NCBI GenBank assembly: GCA_946186495.1
Contig: CAMHNQ010000017.1
Span: 1 to 48,880 of the forward strand
Direction of reading: 5' to 3'
Source of the DNA: an uncultured Bacteroidales bacterium
Lineage (GTDB): Bacteria; Bacteroidota; Bacteroidia; Bacteroidales; WCHB1-69
Length of the DNA: 48,880 nucleotides
Shown here: positions 31,629 through 40,206 of the stretch, one piece after another
How positions within the stretch are numbered: position 1 is the stretch's first letter
How the letters are laid out: each line of letters begins with the position of its first letter
The notes under the pieces: model-generated
Told to the model about the DNA's origin: nothing
The model's input: the letters and a program-made list of their open reading frames with translations, nothing else
Databases searched by the model: none
Program-made: the position numbers and the translations under genes

Positions 31629-34600
31629 CTAATCCTCCAACGCGTCAACTTCGGCAATTTTTTGTTTTGCCAGTTTCACCAAATCCTCGCCAGCATAGTT
31701 ATCGACAATGCTCTGGTAGGTGTGCCGTGCCTGGAAATAGTTGCCTTTGGCCTTGTAGAGGTCGCCATATAGGATAAAGGTGCGGGCGTACCAGTATTCG
31801 GAGGAGTAGTCGCTGCCGAGGATAGCCTTGATACGGGTTTCGCAGTCAGCGAGGTTTTTGTCGTAGTTGAGGGCAATGTCAGCCAAATGGTAGGCGGCTT
31901 CTGCACAGAGGTCATTACTGCCTTTCGGCATCAGCCGGCCATAATAGTCTTTCGCCGTGGCCACCTCGTGGAGCTCCATTGCGGAATTACCGGCTATCAG
32001 CAACGCTTCTGAGAGCAGGTCTTGGTCGGATTGGGCAGACCGGATGATATTCTCGGCACTTGTCAACGCTGAGCGGTAGTCTTTCAGGAAGTAGGCGCAG
32101 CGCATGGCGCCGTTGTTAGCGTAAACCACCTCATCCTCCGCCGTGGTGTTCTCCATCAACTTGTTGAAATATGTGAGTGCCTTGGCATACTTCTTGTCAT
32201 TATATAATATAGACGCGGCCTTGTGAAGCGCTGTCACATTGTATTCGGTTTTGAATTTCCTGATGATGGCCTCATAATCCGCCAAGGCATCGTCATAGCG
32301 CCTCATGCCATATTCGCATTCTCCCTTGTAAAAATGAGCCTTGGCTACAAATGAACCGTTCGGGAACTGACGGAGGTAGTCTTGGCAAGCCGCGATAGAA
32401 GCTTCACAGTCGCCACGGTTGTATTTGGTCTCCGCTGCCTTGAAAGCAATAGAATCTTTCCTGTCGGCGGAAATATTCATGTTTTTGGAACGCACATAGT
32501 CGAAAAACTCGCTGGTGTTTCCGTTTTCCGTATAGATGGTCTCCAAATTGGCAAGTGCGTCCTTGGCTTCCTGTGAACCGGGAAAAGTCTCCACCACATA
32601 CTTGTACGTGGAAATGGCCATCTGAGGATTGTCGCTGTTCAAGTAAGCCTGAGCCAAACGGGTATTCGCCTGCCGGATGTGCTGGCTCTTCGGATGGTTC
32701 TTGATAAAAGCCTTGTAGGATGAAATGGCGCTGGCATATTCGTTCTGTGTATGGTAAGTCACCGCCAGGTCAAATTCCGCATCGTCACGGTAGCTGGACG
32801 AAGCATAGGTGTTCAGCAAACGTTCCAACGTTTGGATTTTCTTGCTGTTATTCTTCTGGTAACCATAACATTTGGCCAACTGATACACGGCATAGTCAGC
32901 GTTGGCCTGCCCTAACCGCTCGCACTGGTCGTAATACCTGATAGCATTCGGCAGATCCAGCTGCATGAAGTAGCAGTCGGCCAGTCTTGATGACGCATCC
33001 GCCTGTATGTCAAGATCATCCGATTTCTTACTCTTGTTCAAATAGGTCTTGAAATGATTAGCGGCGTCTTTGTATCGCTTCATTTTCAAGGCGGCATAGC
33101 CTAATGAATAGTATGAACTGACATAAAATTGGCTGGTGGAAGCCTTGTCGGCATTTTGATAAGTCTGAAAAGAGTAGTAAGAGTCTTTATACTGTTCATT
33201 GCGGTATTGCGCCTCCGCTTTCCAGTAAAGTGCGTCAAGATGGGTGTTTTTGTCAGACGGGGCGGACAACGTTTTGTTCAGCAGCAAAATAGCCTCTTTG
33301 TAATTCTTGTTGTTGATTAATTCCAACGCACGGTTATAGGTACAACGCTGGTACGCCTTCAGGATAGCAGGACTCTTGGTCTTTAACTTTTCGATAGAGG
33401 AGATGGCAGCCTGATAGTTTTTGGTCGAGAGATAGATGCGTGAGAGATAGTCGGCCGCCTCTTCGCTATGTTGCGCATGTGGAAATTGGTTGAGGTAATC
33501 CTGCAACGCCTCGATGCCGGTGTTGAACGGGCTCGCGGAAGTCTCACACTGCAGTTTCGCGTAATTGAACATGGATTCCTCCTTGATACGGCTGTCGAAA
33601 TCATATTTGGACGCTTCCTTGAAGCTTTGCGCCGCAAGCGTGCGCTGGCCGGTCTTCATGTAGCAATCGGCGATAAGGAAATAGCATTGCTGAGTCATGA
33701 GGTCGGGGTCCTTGTCATTGGCGGCACGGGAGAATTCCGTAATGGCCTCGGTGTAGCGTTGCACCCGATAATCGGTGAAGCCCATAGCGAACCAGTCATT
33801 GCGATCAAGCTTTATCTGCTTGTCATCCTGCAATTTGGCAAATTCTCCCGCAGCTTCCTCATATTGGTTCAAGTTATAGTGGGCGAGGGCAAGACAACGC
33901 ACCACCTGCGCTTGGTTTTTGTCTTTTGGCTTGCTGACTTCCGGCGCCACCTGCAACACCTTCTCATACTGCTGATCCTTGAAATAGATTTGGGTCAGGA
34001 AATAGGGTACCTCGGACTTGAAATCGGGATTGTCTCTCAGCAGCAGGAAATCCTCCAAAGCCGCATCGTAATGTTCTGCCTGGTATTCCATATAGGCAAG
34101 ATAGTAGATGCTGCGCTCCCGGTAGGGGCCTTCCATCTCTCTGGCTTTCCGAAAAAAGAGTTTGGCATTATCGTTGTCTTTCAACATAAAGCAGGAATAC
34201 CCTTTTTTGAAATTGTATTCCTGCACGTTTTCGGGTTGTATTTCAGCTTCATAGATCTGGTCGAACTGCGCAATGGCCTTCTTGTAGTCTTTGCGTGCGA
34301 AATAGAACCGACCCAGATAGTAGCGGGCCTCGGGCACTGACGTGTGCACCGGATAACGGTCTATGAAGGTCTGCAGCAGGTAGCCGGCATCTTGGTTGTC
34401 GAGCTTGGCCGCACAGACACCTTGGTAAAAGAGCGAATTGGTACGCAAGTCGTGTTGTCTGTCTTCCGTACTTTCATATACAAATTTGAAATACTGCTGG
34501 GCGGACCCGTACTTTTCCTTGTTAAACAAATCCACCGCCGTCTGGTACTCGTACAACGGCGATTTAAAGTTCTCCGTACGCTGTGCAGTGGCCGTCAGGA

Positions 34601-34661
34601 AAGTGGAAAAACCTGTCAAAAGCAGCAACAGGCAAAGCTTGATATTCTTCATATATTTCAT
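31629..34661 (-). CDS. Large tetratricopeptide-repeat protein, periplasmic or secreted
   Basis: 1010 aa; an alternative ATG three codons downstream (34652) gives the more usual MKNIKLCLLLLLTGF signal peptide, which ends LTATAQ. The mature protein is almost entirely TPR-like helical repeats, for example EYQTAVDLFNKEKYGSAQQYFKFVYE, YYLGRFYFARKDYKKAIAQFDQIYE, DAEFDLAVTYHTQNEYASAISSYKAFIKNHPKSQH and AKAHFYKGECEYGMRRYDDALADYEAIIRKF. Such solenoids bind peptides or act as scaffolds. First gene of a three-gene operon with an outer-membrane barrel and a lipoprotein, driven from TATCTTTG at 34688-34695. The combination suggests an envelope complex; no partner outside the operon can be named. Confidence 0.88.
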   Translation of the reverse strand: MKYMKNIKLCLLLLLTGFSTFLTATAQRTENFKSPLYEYQTAVDLFNKEKYGSAQQYFKFVYESTEDRQHDLRTNSLFYQGVCAAKLDNQDAGYLLQTFIDRYPVHTSVPEARYYLGRFYFARKDYKKAIAQFDQIYEAEIQPENVQEYNFKKGYSCFMLKDNDNAKLFFRKAREMEGPYRERSIYYLAYMEYQAEHYDAALEDFLLLRDNPDFKSEVPYFLTQIYFKDQQYEKVLQVAPEVSKPKDKNQAQVVRCLALAHYNLNQYEEAAGEFAKLQDDKQIKLDRNDWFAMGFTDYRVQRYTEAITEFSRAANDKDPDLMTQQCYFLIADCYMKTGQRTLAAQSFKEASKYDFDSRIKEESMFNYAKLQCETSASPFNTGIEALQDYLNQFPHAQHSEEAADYLSRIYLSTKNYQAAISSIEKLKTKSPAILKAYQRCTYNRALELINNKNYKEAILLLNKTLSAPSDKNTHLDALYWKAEAQYRNEQYKDSYYSFQTYQNADKASTSQFYVSSYYSLGYAALKMKRYKDAANHFKTYLNKSKKSDDLDIQADASSRLADCYFMQLDLPNAIRYYDQCERLGQANADYAVYQLAKCYGYQKNNSKKIQTLERLLNTYASSSYRDDAEFDLAVTYHTQNEYASAISSYKAFIKNHPKSQHIRQANTRLAQAYLNSDNPQMAISTYKYVVETFPGSQEAKDALANLETIYTENGNTSEFFDYVRSKNMNISADRKDSIAFKAAETKYNRGDCEASIAACQDYLRQFPNGSFVAKAHFYKGECEYGMRRYDDALADYEAIIRKFKTEYNVTALHKAASILYNDKKYAKALTYFNKLMENTTAEDEVVYANNGAMRCAYFLKDYRSALTSAENIIRSAQSDQDLLSEALLIAGNSAMELHEVATAKDYYGRLMPKGSNDLCAEAAYHLADIALNYDKNLADCETRIKAILGSDYSSEYWYARTFILYGDLYKAKGNYFQARHTYQSIVDNYAGEDLVKLAKQKIAEVDALED

Positions 34662-34687
34662 GAAATATAACCTATTTTACAAACGAA

Positions 34688-34695
34688 CAAAGATA
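34688..34695 (-). promoter_or_regulatory. -7 promoter box for the TPR-barrel operon
   Basis: TATCTTTG on the minus strand, about 27-34 bases upstream of the ATG at 34661. Confidence 0.65.
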
Positions 34696-34809
34696 CAACT
34701 TTCAAAGAGGCTGTTTATTGCTTGACGAATTACTTATAAACAGCGGATTTTTAATTGTCAGATAGCGGATGAATCATGAAAGCGGATGATTTAACACGAA
34801 TTATTTTTG

Positions 34810-34817
34810 TACTTTTG
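34810..34817 (+). promoter_or_regulatory. -7 promoter box for DUF4340-ribD-yigZ
   Basis: TACTTTTG followed by CGG fits TAnnTTTG and lies 27-34 bases upstream of the ATG at 34844. Confidence 0.65.
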
Positions 34818-34843
34818 CGGCCTGAAAAATTTACGAGTCACGT

Positions 34844-35929
34844 ATGAAGAAAAAAAACATTTGCATCATTTTGGCATCGGTTGCCGTCATCGGTTGTCTG
34901 TTTTTAATTCTCACTCAAACCGGTGTCATTCGCATCAAAAAGCAAATCTCATCGACCCTTTTCGCCGTCAAAGACACGAACAACATCACTAAAATCTTCA
35001 TTGCGGACATGAACGGAGAGCACTCCTTGCTGGTACGTCACGAGGACGGCTGGTACGTCCAGGACTCCGTGAAGGCCATGCCGGCAAAAGTGAATGACCT
35101 GCTCGCCACCATCCACAACATCACACTGCAACAGACCGTGGCCAAAACTGCCCAGTCTAACATCAACAAGATGATGTCCGTGAACGCAGTCAAGGTGGAA
35201 ATTTACCAGAATGCCCCGAAATTCAAAATTTTCGGAATCCCCTTCTTCACCAAGGAACGAAACGTGAAAACCTACTATATGGGACCTGCCACCATGGACA
35301 ACATGGCTAACTTCGCCATCTTGGACGGATTTGACGAACCCTGTATTGTCTACGCTCCCGGTTTCCGGGGCTTCCTGACCCCATTTTATGCATTCAGACC
35401 CGTGGAATGGTATAACTGCGACCTTTTCAGCACCAAAATCACCCGAATCCAGTCCCTGTTGGTGGAAGATTTTGAAAATCCGGAAGAGTCATACTACGTG
35501 GAAAAGTCCGGACCCCGCTTCTTTAGCCTGTACAATGCCCATAATGAACTTATTCCTGATTACGATACTGTGAAACTGCTTGACATGCTGGCAGAATACC
35601 GCGACAAAAATTACGAACAATTCATCACCAATATCTCCGACAGCGCAAAAGATTCCATAATCAGGTTCAACCACTTCAAAACCATCACATTAACAGATGT
35701 TGACGGACAAAAAAACACCCTTGACCTCTTCCGAAAGATGGAAATCGATCCTTTCTACTTAGACGCCATAGTCGGAGGAATGGAACGCGCGGAGGAAGAG
35801 CCCTACAACCGCGACAAGTTCTATGCCGTGCTCAACGGGAATACCAAAAACCTGCTGCAGTGCCAGTACTACCATTTCGACCGTCAACTGCAGCCACTCT
35901 CCTTCTACCTGAAACAGCAGCCGAAATAA
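34844..35929 (+). CDS. DUF4340-like membrane-anchored protein
   Basis: 361 aa. One N-terminal membrane anchor or uncleaved signal (ICIILASVAVIGCLFLILTQTG). The periplasmic part starts with the DUF4340-like pattern of a W-Y-V-x-D strand (EDGWYVQDSVKAMPAKVNDLLATIHNITL) and then a second similar unit (YYVEKSGPRFFSLYNAHNELIPDYDTVKLLDMLAEYRDKNYEQF). In other bacteria DUF4340 proteins are found with ABC-type gliding or lipoprotein-transport loci, but here the gene leads a riboflavin/YigZ operon, 6 bp before ribD. Function unknown. Confidence 0.7.
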   Translation: MKKKNICIILASVAVIGCLFLILTQTGVIRIKKQISSTLFAVKDTNNITKIFIADMNGEHSLLVRHEDGWYVQDSVKAMPAKVNDLLATIHNITLQQTVAKTAQSNINKMMSVNAVKVEIYQNAPKFKIFGIPFFTKERNVKTYYMGPATMDNMANFAILDGFDEPCIVYAPGFRGFLTPFYAFRPVEWYNCDLFSTKITRIQSLLVEDFENPEESYYVEKSGPRFFSLYNAHNELIPDYDTVKLLDMLAEYRDKNYEQFITNISDSAKDSIIRFNHFKTITLTDVDGQKNTLDLFRKMEIDPFYLDAIVGGMERAEEEPYNRDKFYAVLNGNTKNLLQCQYYHFDRQLQPLSFYLKQQPK

Positions 35930-35935
35930 AACAGC

Positions 35936-36898
35936 ATGAGCGACGAAACCTACATGCACCGCTGCCTGCAACTGGCTGCACTCGGCTTAGGCAAGACGAG
36001 CCCCAACCCGATGGTGGGCGCCGTCATCGTGTACCATGGAACCATTATTGGCGAAGGCTACCATCATCAATGCGGACAAGCTCATGCAGAGATTAATGCC
36101 ATCAACTCCGTAAAAGACAAAACATTGCTGAAAGAGAGCACCTTGTATGTCAACTTGGAGCCCTGTTCCCATTTTGGGAAAACACCCCCGTGCGCCGACG
36201 CCATTATCCGGCATGGTATCCCAAAAGTGGTCATCGGGTCCATCGACTACCACGACAAAGTGAACGGAGCCGGAGTCAGAAAACTGCGCGAAGCAAACAT
36301 CGAAGTCACAGAAAACGTCTGCCGCGAAGCGTGCGAAGAACTCAACAAACGGTTCTTCACTTTCCACCGGCAACATCGTCCATATATTATATTGAAATGG
36401 GCCAAGACCCGCAACGGTTTCATGGACATTGAACGCGGGAGCGGAAACGCATGTCCCTACTGGATAACGAATCCGGCCTTAAAAGTGCTTTCCCACAAAT
36501 GGCGGAGCGAAGAGGATGCCATCGTGGTGGGATACCGCACGATGCAGAACGACCAACCTCTGCTCACCACCCGCGAGTATCCTGGGAAAAGCCCTCGGCG
36601 CTTTGTGATGCAACGCGGTACGGAAGTAAACTCCCCCCTCCCCTGCCAAGCGTTGCCCGATGATGCCCATGAAGCTGTCGATACACTTTATCATCTTAAT
36701 ATTCAGTCTGTTATCATCGAAGGAGGAAAACAAACACTGGAGAAATACCTTAAAACATCCTTATGGGATGAAGCCCGGATTTTAATTGGCAACCAGATTT
36801 GGGAAAAAGGGCTTCCGGCACCGGAAGTGACCGGAATCATTGAAAAAACGGTAAACATTGACGACAATCAGCTGATATATGTTCGAAGATATCTATAG
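35936..36898 (+). CDS. ribD: Bifunctional riboflavin biosynthesis deaminase/reductase
   Basis: 320 aa. Deaminates 2,5-diamino-6-ribosylamino-pyrimidinone 5'-phosphate and then reduces the ribose side chain. The N-terminal zinc deaminase has CGQAHAEINAI and EPCSHFGKTPPCADAII (His, two Cys and the catalytic Glu). It opens with LAALGLGKTSPNPMVGAVIV, the usual start of this domain. The C-terminal reductase has ILKWAKTRNGFM, DAIVVGYRTMQNDQPLLTTR and SVIIEGGKQTLEKYL. It is on the short side for the family (often about 350-370). The last 20 bp overlap yigZ. Confidence 0.95.
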   Translation: MSDETYMHRCLQLAALGLGKTSPNPMVGAVIVYHGTIIGEGYHHQCGQAHAEINAINSVKDKTLLKESTLYVNLEPCSHFGKTPPCADAIIRHGIPKVVIGSIDYHDKVNGAGVRKLREANIEVTENVCREACEELNKRFFTFHRQHRPYIILKWAKTRNGFMDIERGSGNACPYWITNPALKVLSHKWRSEEDAIVVGYRTMQNDQPLLTTREYPGKSPRRFVMQRGTEVNSPLPCQALPDDAHEAVDTLYHLNIQSVIIEGGKQTLEKYLKTSLWDEARILIGNQIWEKGLPAPEVTGIIEKTVNIDDNQLIYVRRYL

Positions 36899-37481
36899 AA
36901 CTATCGCAAAGCCATCGGAAGGAAGCTACAGCGAGAAACGCAGCAAATTCCTGGCCTACGCCTTTCCTGTACAAAGCGAACAGGAGGTGAAGCAACGTCT
37001 TGCCGAAATCCAGAAGAAACACTGGGACGCACGACACCACTGCTACGCGTATATCCTCGGCCCACACAAAGATGCCTACCGACTCAACGACAACGGCGAA
37101 CCATCCGGGACCGCAGGCCGCCCCATCTACGGACAGCTCCTCTCCAAAGACCTTACCAACACATTAGTGATTGTCGTCCGTTATTTTGGCGGCATAAAAT
37201 TGGGTGTCAGTGGATTACAGAATGCCTACAAAGTTGCTGCTCGGGAAGCGTTAGATAACGCCGCCATTGAAGAACAAACTATTCAGGAAACCTACCGCGT
37301 GACGTTCGAATATGTCAAGATGAACGACATCATGCAAATACTGAAAGAACCTGGCCTTCAAGTTCTTGATCGACAAAGCGACATGCGTTGTACCTACACC
37401 ATTTCCGTACGCCAGCGTGACGCTGACCGTATCACCGAATCACTACGCAAAATACCCATGACCGAAGTCACCGCCCTTTGA
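36879..37481 (+). CDS. yigZ: YigZ/IMPACT family protein
   Basis: 200 aa. The UPF0029 N-terminal domain has KRSKFLAYAFPV, DARHHCYAYIL, LNDNGEPSGTAGRPIYGQL and VIVVRYFGGIKLGVSGLQNAY, all family signatures; the C-terminal half is the small ferredoxin-like DUF1949 domain. Related proteins interact with the translation-stress factor GCN1 in eukaryotes and have a poorly defined role in bacteria. The ATG lies inside the end of ribD (20-nt overlap), so translation is probably coupled. Confidence 0.93.
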   Translation: MFEDIYRTIAKPSEGSYSEKRSKFLAYAFPVQSEQEVKQRLAEIQKKHWDARHHCYAYILGPHKDAYRLNDNGEPSGTAGRPIYGQLLSKDLTNTLVIVVRYFGGIKLGVSGLQNAYKVAAREALDNAAIEEQTIQETYRVTFEYVKMNDIMQILKEPGLQVLDRQSDMRCTYTISVRQRDADRITESLRKIPMTEVTAL

Positions 37482-37544
37482 GTTATCCAAAGTACATTGT
37501 TTATATCTTTTTCACAACGGAAAAAAAAACATCGGAATATACTT

Positions 37545-37552
37545 TACTTTTG
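37545..37552 (+). promoter_or_regulatory. -7 promoter box for the OmpA-like gene
   Basis: TACTTTTG followed by CAGG fits TAnnTTTG, 28-35 bases before the ATG at 37580. It lies inside the longest possible reading frame, which argues against the upstream start at 37478. Confidence 0.65.
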
Positions 37553-37579
37553 CAGGAATTTATCACCATATCAGATATA

Positions 37580-38569
37580 ATGAAAAGAATAGGCCAAAAG
37601 GCGGTGTTATTGCTGATTGTCACCGCACTGTTTTCGAGTTGTGTGACCAAACAAAAATACAATGAACTGGACTTGAAGTGTAAACGTCTTCAGGACGAAT
37701 TGACATTCATGTCTTCGGAGAACCAGAATTGTCAGGAAACCCGAAAAAACTTAAGTTCCCAACTGGCGGATCTGACCACCCAGACAGAACAACTCCGCGC
37801 CGACACCCTGCGCCTCTACCGTCAGGCTCGAAACGCCGAAAGGGAATATGAAAAGGCTAAGAAAGACTATGACGAGCTGCTCCAGAACTTCACCGACATC
37901 TCCTCCAACAACCAGAGTACCATCAACGACTTGCTCGGAAACCTCGACAAATACAGGGACGAGATGGGTGTGAAAGAAAAACTGTTGAGCATGCAACAGG
38001 ATTCACTGGCGAAAGCCCGCATGGAACTATCCTTGAAAGAACAGCGCATCAATGAGATGCAGAATATCTTGGCACAGAAAGACGCGGAAGTCAAAGCCTT
38101 GAAAGAAAAAGTCAGCAATGCACTCAAAGGCTTTGAAGGCAGCGGCCTCAAAGTGCACGAAAAAGACGGAAAAGTCTACGTCTCCATGGATGACAAGCTG
38201 CTGTTCGCCTCCGGCAGCTGGACTATCAATGAACAAGGTCTCAAAGCAATCAGAAACCTTGCTCAAGTTCTTGAAAATGAAAAAGATATATCAGTACTTA
38301 TAGAGGGCCACACCGACAATGTCCCCTACAAAGGCAGCGGCCAAATCAAGGACAATTGGGACCTCAGCGTGATGCGCGCCACTTCCGTCGTAAAAGCATT
38401 GCTCCAAAGCGGCAATATCGAACCCACACGTTTGTCAGCCTCTGGCCGTAGTGAATATCTTCCTCTTGATGAGAACAATACACCTGAAGCACGTGCCAAA
38501 AACCGACGAACTGAAATCATCCTCACCCCTAACTTGGACCAGCTGTTCCAATTGATCCAAAACAACTGA
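37580..38569 (+). CDS. OmpA-family peptidoglycan-binding lipoprotein
   Basis: 329 aa from the ATG at 37580. Signal MKRIGQKAVLLLIVTALFSSC with lipobox FSSC (Cys21). A long coiled coil follows (about 30-190: LDLKCKRLQDELTFMSSENQNCQETRKNLSSQ... AEREYEKAKKDYDELLQNF... LKEQRINEMQNILAQKDAEVKALKEK). The OmpA C-like domain (about 205-320) has LLFASGSWTINEQGLKAI, VLIEGHTDNVPY, NWDLSVMRATSVVKAL, SASGRSEYLPL and NRRTEIILTP, including the Asp and Arg that bind diaminopimelate in peptidoglycan. It anchors the outer membrane to the wall. Upstream frame (34 extra codons) lacks a good start and is interrupted by the promoter box. Followed by mutY 3 bp later. Confidence 0.92.
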   Translation: MKRIGQKAVLLLIVTALFSSCVTKQKYNELDLKCKRLQDELTFMSSENQNCQETRKNLSSQLADLTTQTEQLRADTLRLYRQARNAEREYEKAKKDYDELLQNFTDISSNNQSTINDLLGNLDKYRDEMGVKEKLLSMQQDSLAKARMELSLKEQRINEMQNILAQKDAEVKALKEKVSNALKGFEGSGLKVHEKDGKVYVSMDDKLLFASGSWTINEQGLKAIRNLAQVLENEKDISVLIEGHTDNVPYKGSGQIKDNWDLSVMRATSVVKALLQSGNIEPTRLSASGRSEYLPLDENNTPEARAKNRRTEIILTPNLDQLFQLIQNN

Positions 38570-38572
38570 ACC

Positions 38573-39565
38573 ATGGCTTTCGCCGACACGCTCATCGCCT
38601 GGTATGAGGTCCACAAACGTGACCTCCCCTGGCGCGGCGAAACAGACCCCTACAAAATCTGGGTCTCTGAAATTATCCTACAACAGACCCGAGTACAGCA
38701 AGGGTGGGAATACTACTTGCGCTTTATTAACAATTTCCCGGATGTCAAGGCACTGGCAGAGTCCGACGAAGAACGCGTATTGAAAGTGTGGCAAGGACTC
38801 GGTTACTACTCCCGCGCCCGCAATATGCACGCCGCTGCCCGCGATATCATGACAAAACACCACGGACAATTCCCGCAAGAATACGACAAGATCTTGGCTC
38901 TCAAAGGAGTCGGCAAATATACCGCAGCAGCCATCGCCTCCATCGCCTTCCATCTGCCCTACCCTGCTGTTGACGGCAATGTGATACGGGTCGTCAGTCG
39001 CCTTTTCGGTATTTGCGATGACGTGGCACAACCTGCCACCGTAAAGCGAATCACGGAAATCTGCAACAAGCATATTGACCGCGAACAACCTGGGGTTTTC
39101 AACCAAGCTGCAATGGACTTCGGGGCAACGCACTGCACTCCGAAAAATCCCAAATGCGTAGAATGTCCCTTTGCCACAACCTGTTACGCGTTGAAAAACC
39201 AGCTAACGGAGGTGTTACCTGTGAAGAAGAAAAAGACTGGGCAGCGACATCGTTATTTCCACTACTACGTCTATATTTCTGATAATAAAACAATTATCGA
39301 AAAAAGAACAGCGAATGACATTTGGCGAAACATGTACCAGTTTCCACTCATCGAAAAAGATTCGGAAACGTCTTCCGAACCATCTGAATATACCATTCGT
39401 GAGGTTCTTTCCCATCAGATTATCCACGCGACCTTTTACGTCAAAATCGCAAAAAAACTACCAGAAACATCAGAAAATCAATTTGTTATCGACTTTGATA
39501 ATATTCACGACTATCCTATGCCGAAGGTGATGACTGAGTTCCTAAAAGTGCTAGAAACAAAGTAG
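38573..39565 (+). CDS. mutY: A/G-specific adenine DNA glycosylase
   Basis: 330 aa. Removes adenine mispaired with 8-oxoguanine in base-excision repair. The catalytic region has WVSEIILQQTRVQQG (Glu of the SEIILQQT motif) and the helix-hairpin-helix GVGKYTAAAIASIAF with VDGNVIRV carrying the catalytic Asp. The 4Fe-4S ligands are intact in the C-x6-C-x2-C-x5-C loop HCTPKNPKCVECPFATTC. The C-terminal part is a MutT-like domain with LSHQIIHATFY. Starts 3 bp after the OmpA-like gene. Confidence 0.96.
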   Translation: MAFADTLIAWYEVHKRDLPWRGETDPYKIWVSEIILQQTRVQQGWEYYLRFINNFPDVKALAESDEERVLKVWQGLGYYSRARNMHAAARDIMTKHHGQFPQEYDKILALKGVGKYTAAAIASIAFHLPYPAVDGNVIRVVSRLFGICDDVAQPATVKRITEICNKHIDREQPGVFNQAAMDFGATHCTPKNPKCVECPFATTCYALKNQLTEVLPVKKKKTGQRHRYFHYYVYISDNKTIIEKRTANDIWRNMYQFPLIEKDSETSSEPSEYTIREVLSHQIIHATFYVKIAKKLPETSENQFVIDFDNIHDYPMPKVMTEFLKVLETK

Positions 39566-39586
39566 AAATCATTCACTTAGATAATT

Positions 39587-40081
39587 ATGAAAAAAGAGTT
39601 ATTGGTATGCTCTCCCAGCGGAAAAGATTCTTTTGGCCTCGTATTATATTTCTTAGCGTTAATTGCAATCGCTATCTTTCTAATAATCAAAGGGTTCAGT
39701 AACCCTTATCAATGGTTGTGGCTATTGCTTATCATTCCTGGCATCATTCTGTACTTTTTTCTTCTTCGATACGAATTTTTCGGAGAGGAAATAATAGGAA
39801 TAGAAGATAACGACTTGATTATAAGAAGAGTAAAATGTCTTCCTTTTGTGCGAGACATTCGAATACCCCTCTCAGAAATCAAGGAAGTGGGGATTCCGAG
39901 AAAAAGCAAGTTGGATGAGGTTTTAGAAATAATAAACGAATTGAACATGTACCCAATTGACGAATCTACCATCGAAATTACCACCATTAACGGCAAAACC
40001 TACCACTTTGGAGACGATCTTGCTCCACAAGATGTAAAATATTTCATTTCTCAACTGGCTGCGGAAATAGCAAAAATGTAA
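39587..40081 (+). CDS. Small membrane protein with PH-like domain, unknown function
   Basis: 164 aa. Two adjacent membrane helices (SFGLVLYFLALIAIAIFLII and YQWLWLLLIIPGIILYFFLL) are followed by a soluble C-terminal domain with alternating strands (EIIGIEDNDLIIRRVKC, RDIRIPLSEIKEVGIP, STIEITTINGKTYHFG) that resembles bacterial PH domains. The gene is AT-rich compared with its neighbours. Starts 21 bp after mutY, so it may be co-transcribed. No function can be assigned. Confidence 0.7.
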   Translation: MKKELLVCSPSGKDSFGLVLYFLALIAIAIFLIIKGFSNPYQWLWLLLIIPGIILYFFLLRYEFFGEEIIGIEDNDLIIRRVKCLPFVRDIRIPLSEIKEVGIPRKSKLDEVLEIINELNMYPIDESTIEITTINGKTYHFGDDLAPQDVKYFISQLAAEIAKM

Positions 40082-40106
40082 AGACCCTGTTCAGTTCATT
40101 CCAATT

Positions 40107-40134
40107 GTAGAGACGCGATTAATCGCGTCTCTAC
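40107..40134. repeat. Perfect 28-bp palindrome
   Basis: Half-site GTAGAGACGCGATT is followed at once by its exact reverse complement, so the whole 28 bp is a perfect inverted repeat without spacer. It lies 26 bp after the membrane protein gene. I recall very similar GTAGAGACGCG...CGCGTCTCTAC elements dispersed in genomes of this phylum and cyanobacteria, so a REP-like element is likely. It could also end transcription. Confidence 0.85.
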
Positions 40135-40176
40135 ATGAAAAAATCCTTTTGTCGATGTGACAATCGGGAATAATTG

Positions 40177-40184
40177 TAACTTTG
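40177..40184 (+). promoter_or_regulatory. -7 promoter box for the nitroreductase fusion
   Basis: TAACTTTG followed by CGG fits TAnnTTTG, 23-30 bases before the ATG at 40207. Confidence 0.65.
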
Positions 40185-40206
40185 CGGCTCAAAAATATTC
40201 GAAAAT

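Noticed and set aside
37478-37579. 34-codon N-terminal extension of the OmpA-like gene
   Set aside because: A TACTTTTG promoter box lies inside it and the lipoprotein signal peptide starts at 37580.
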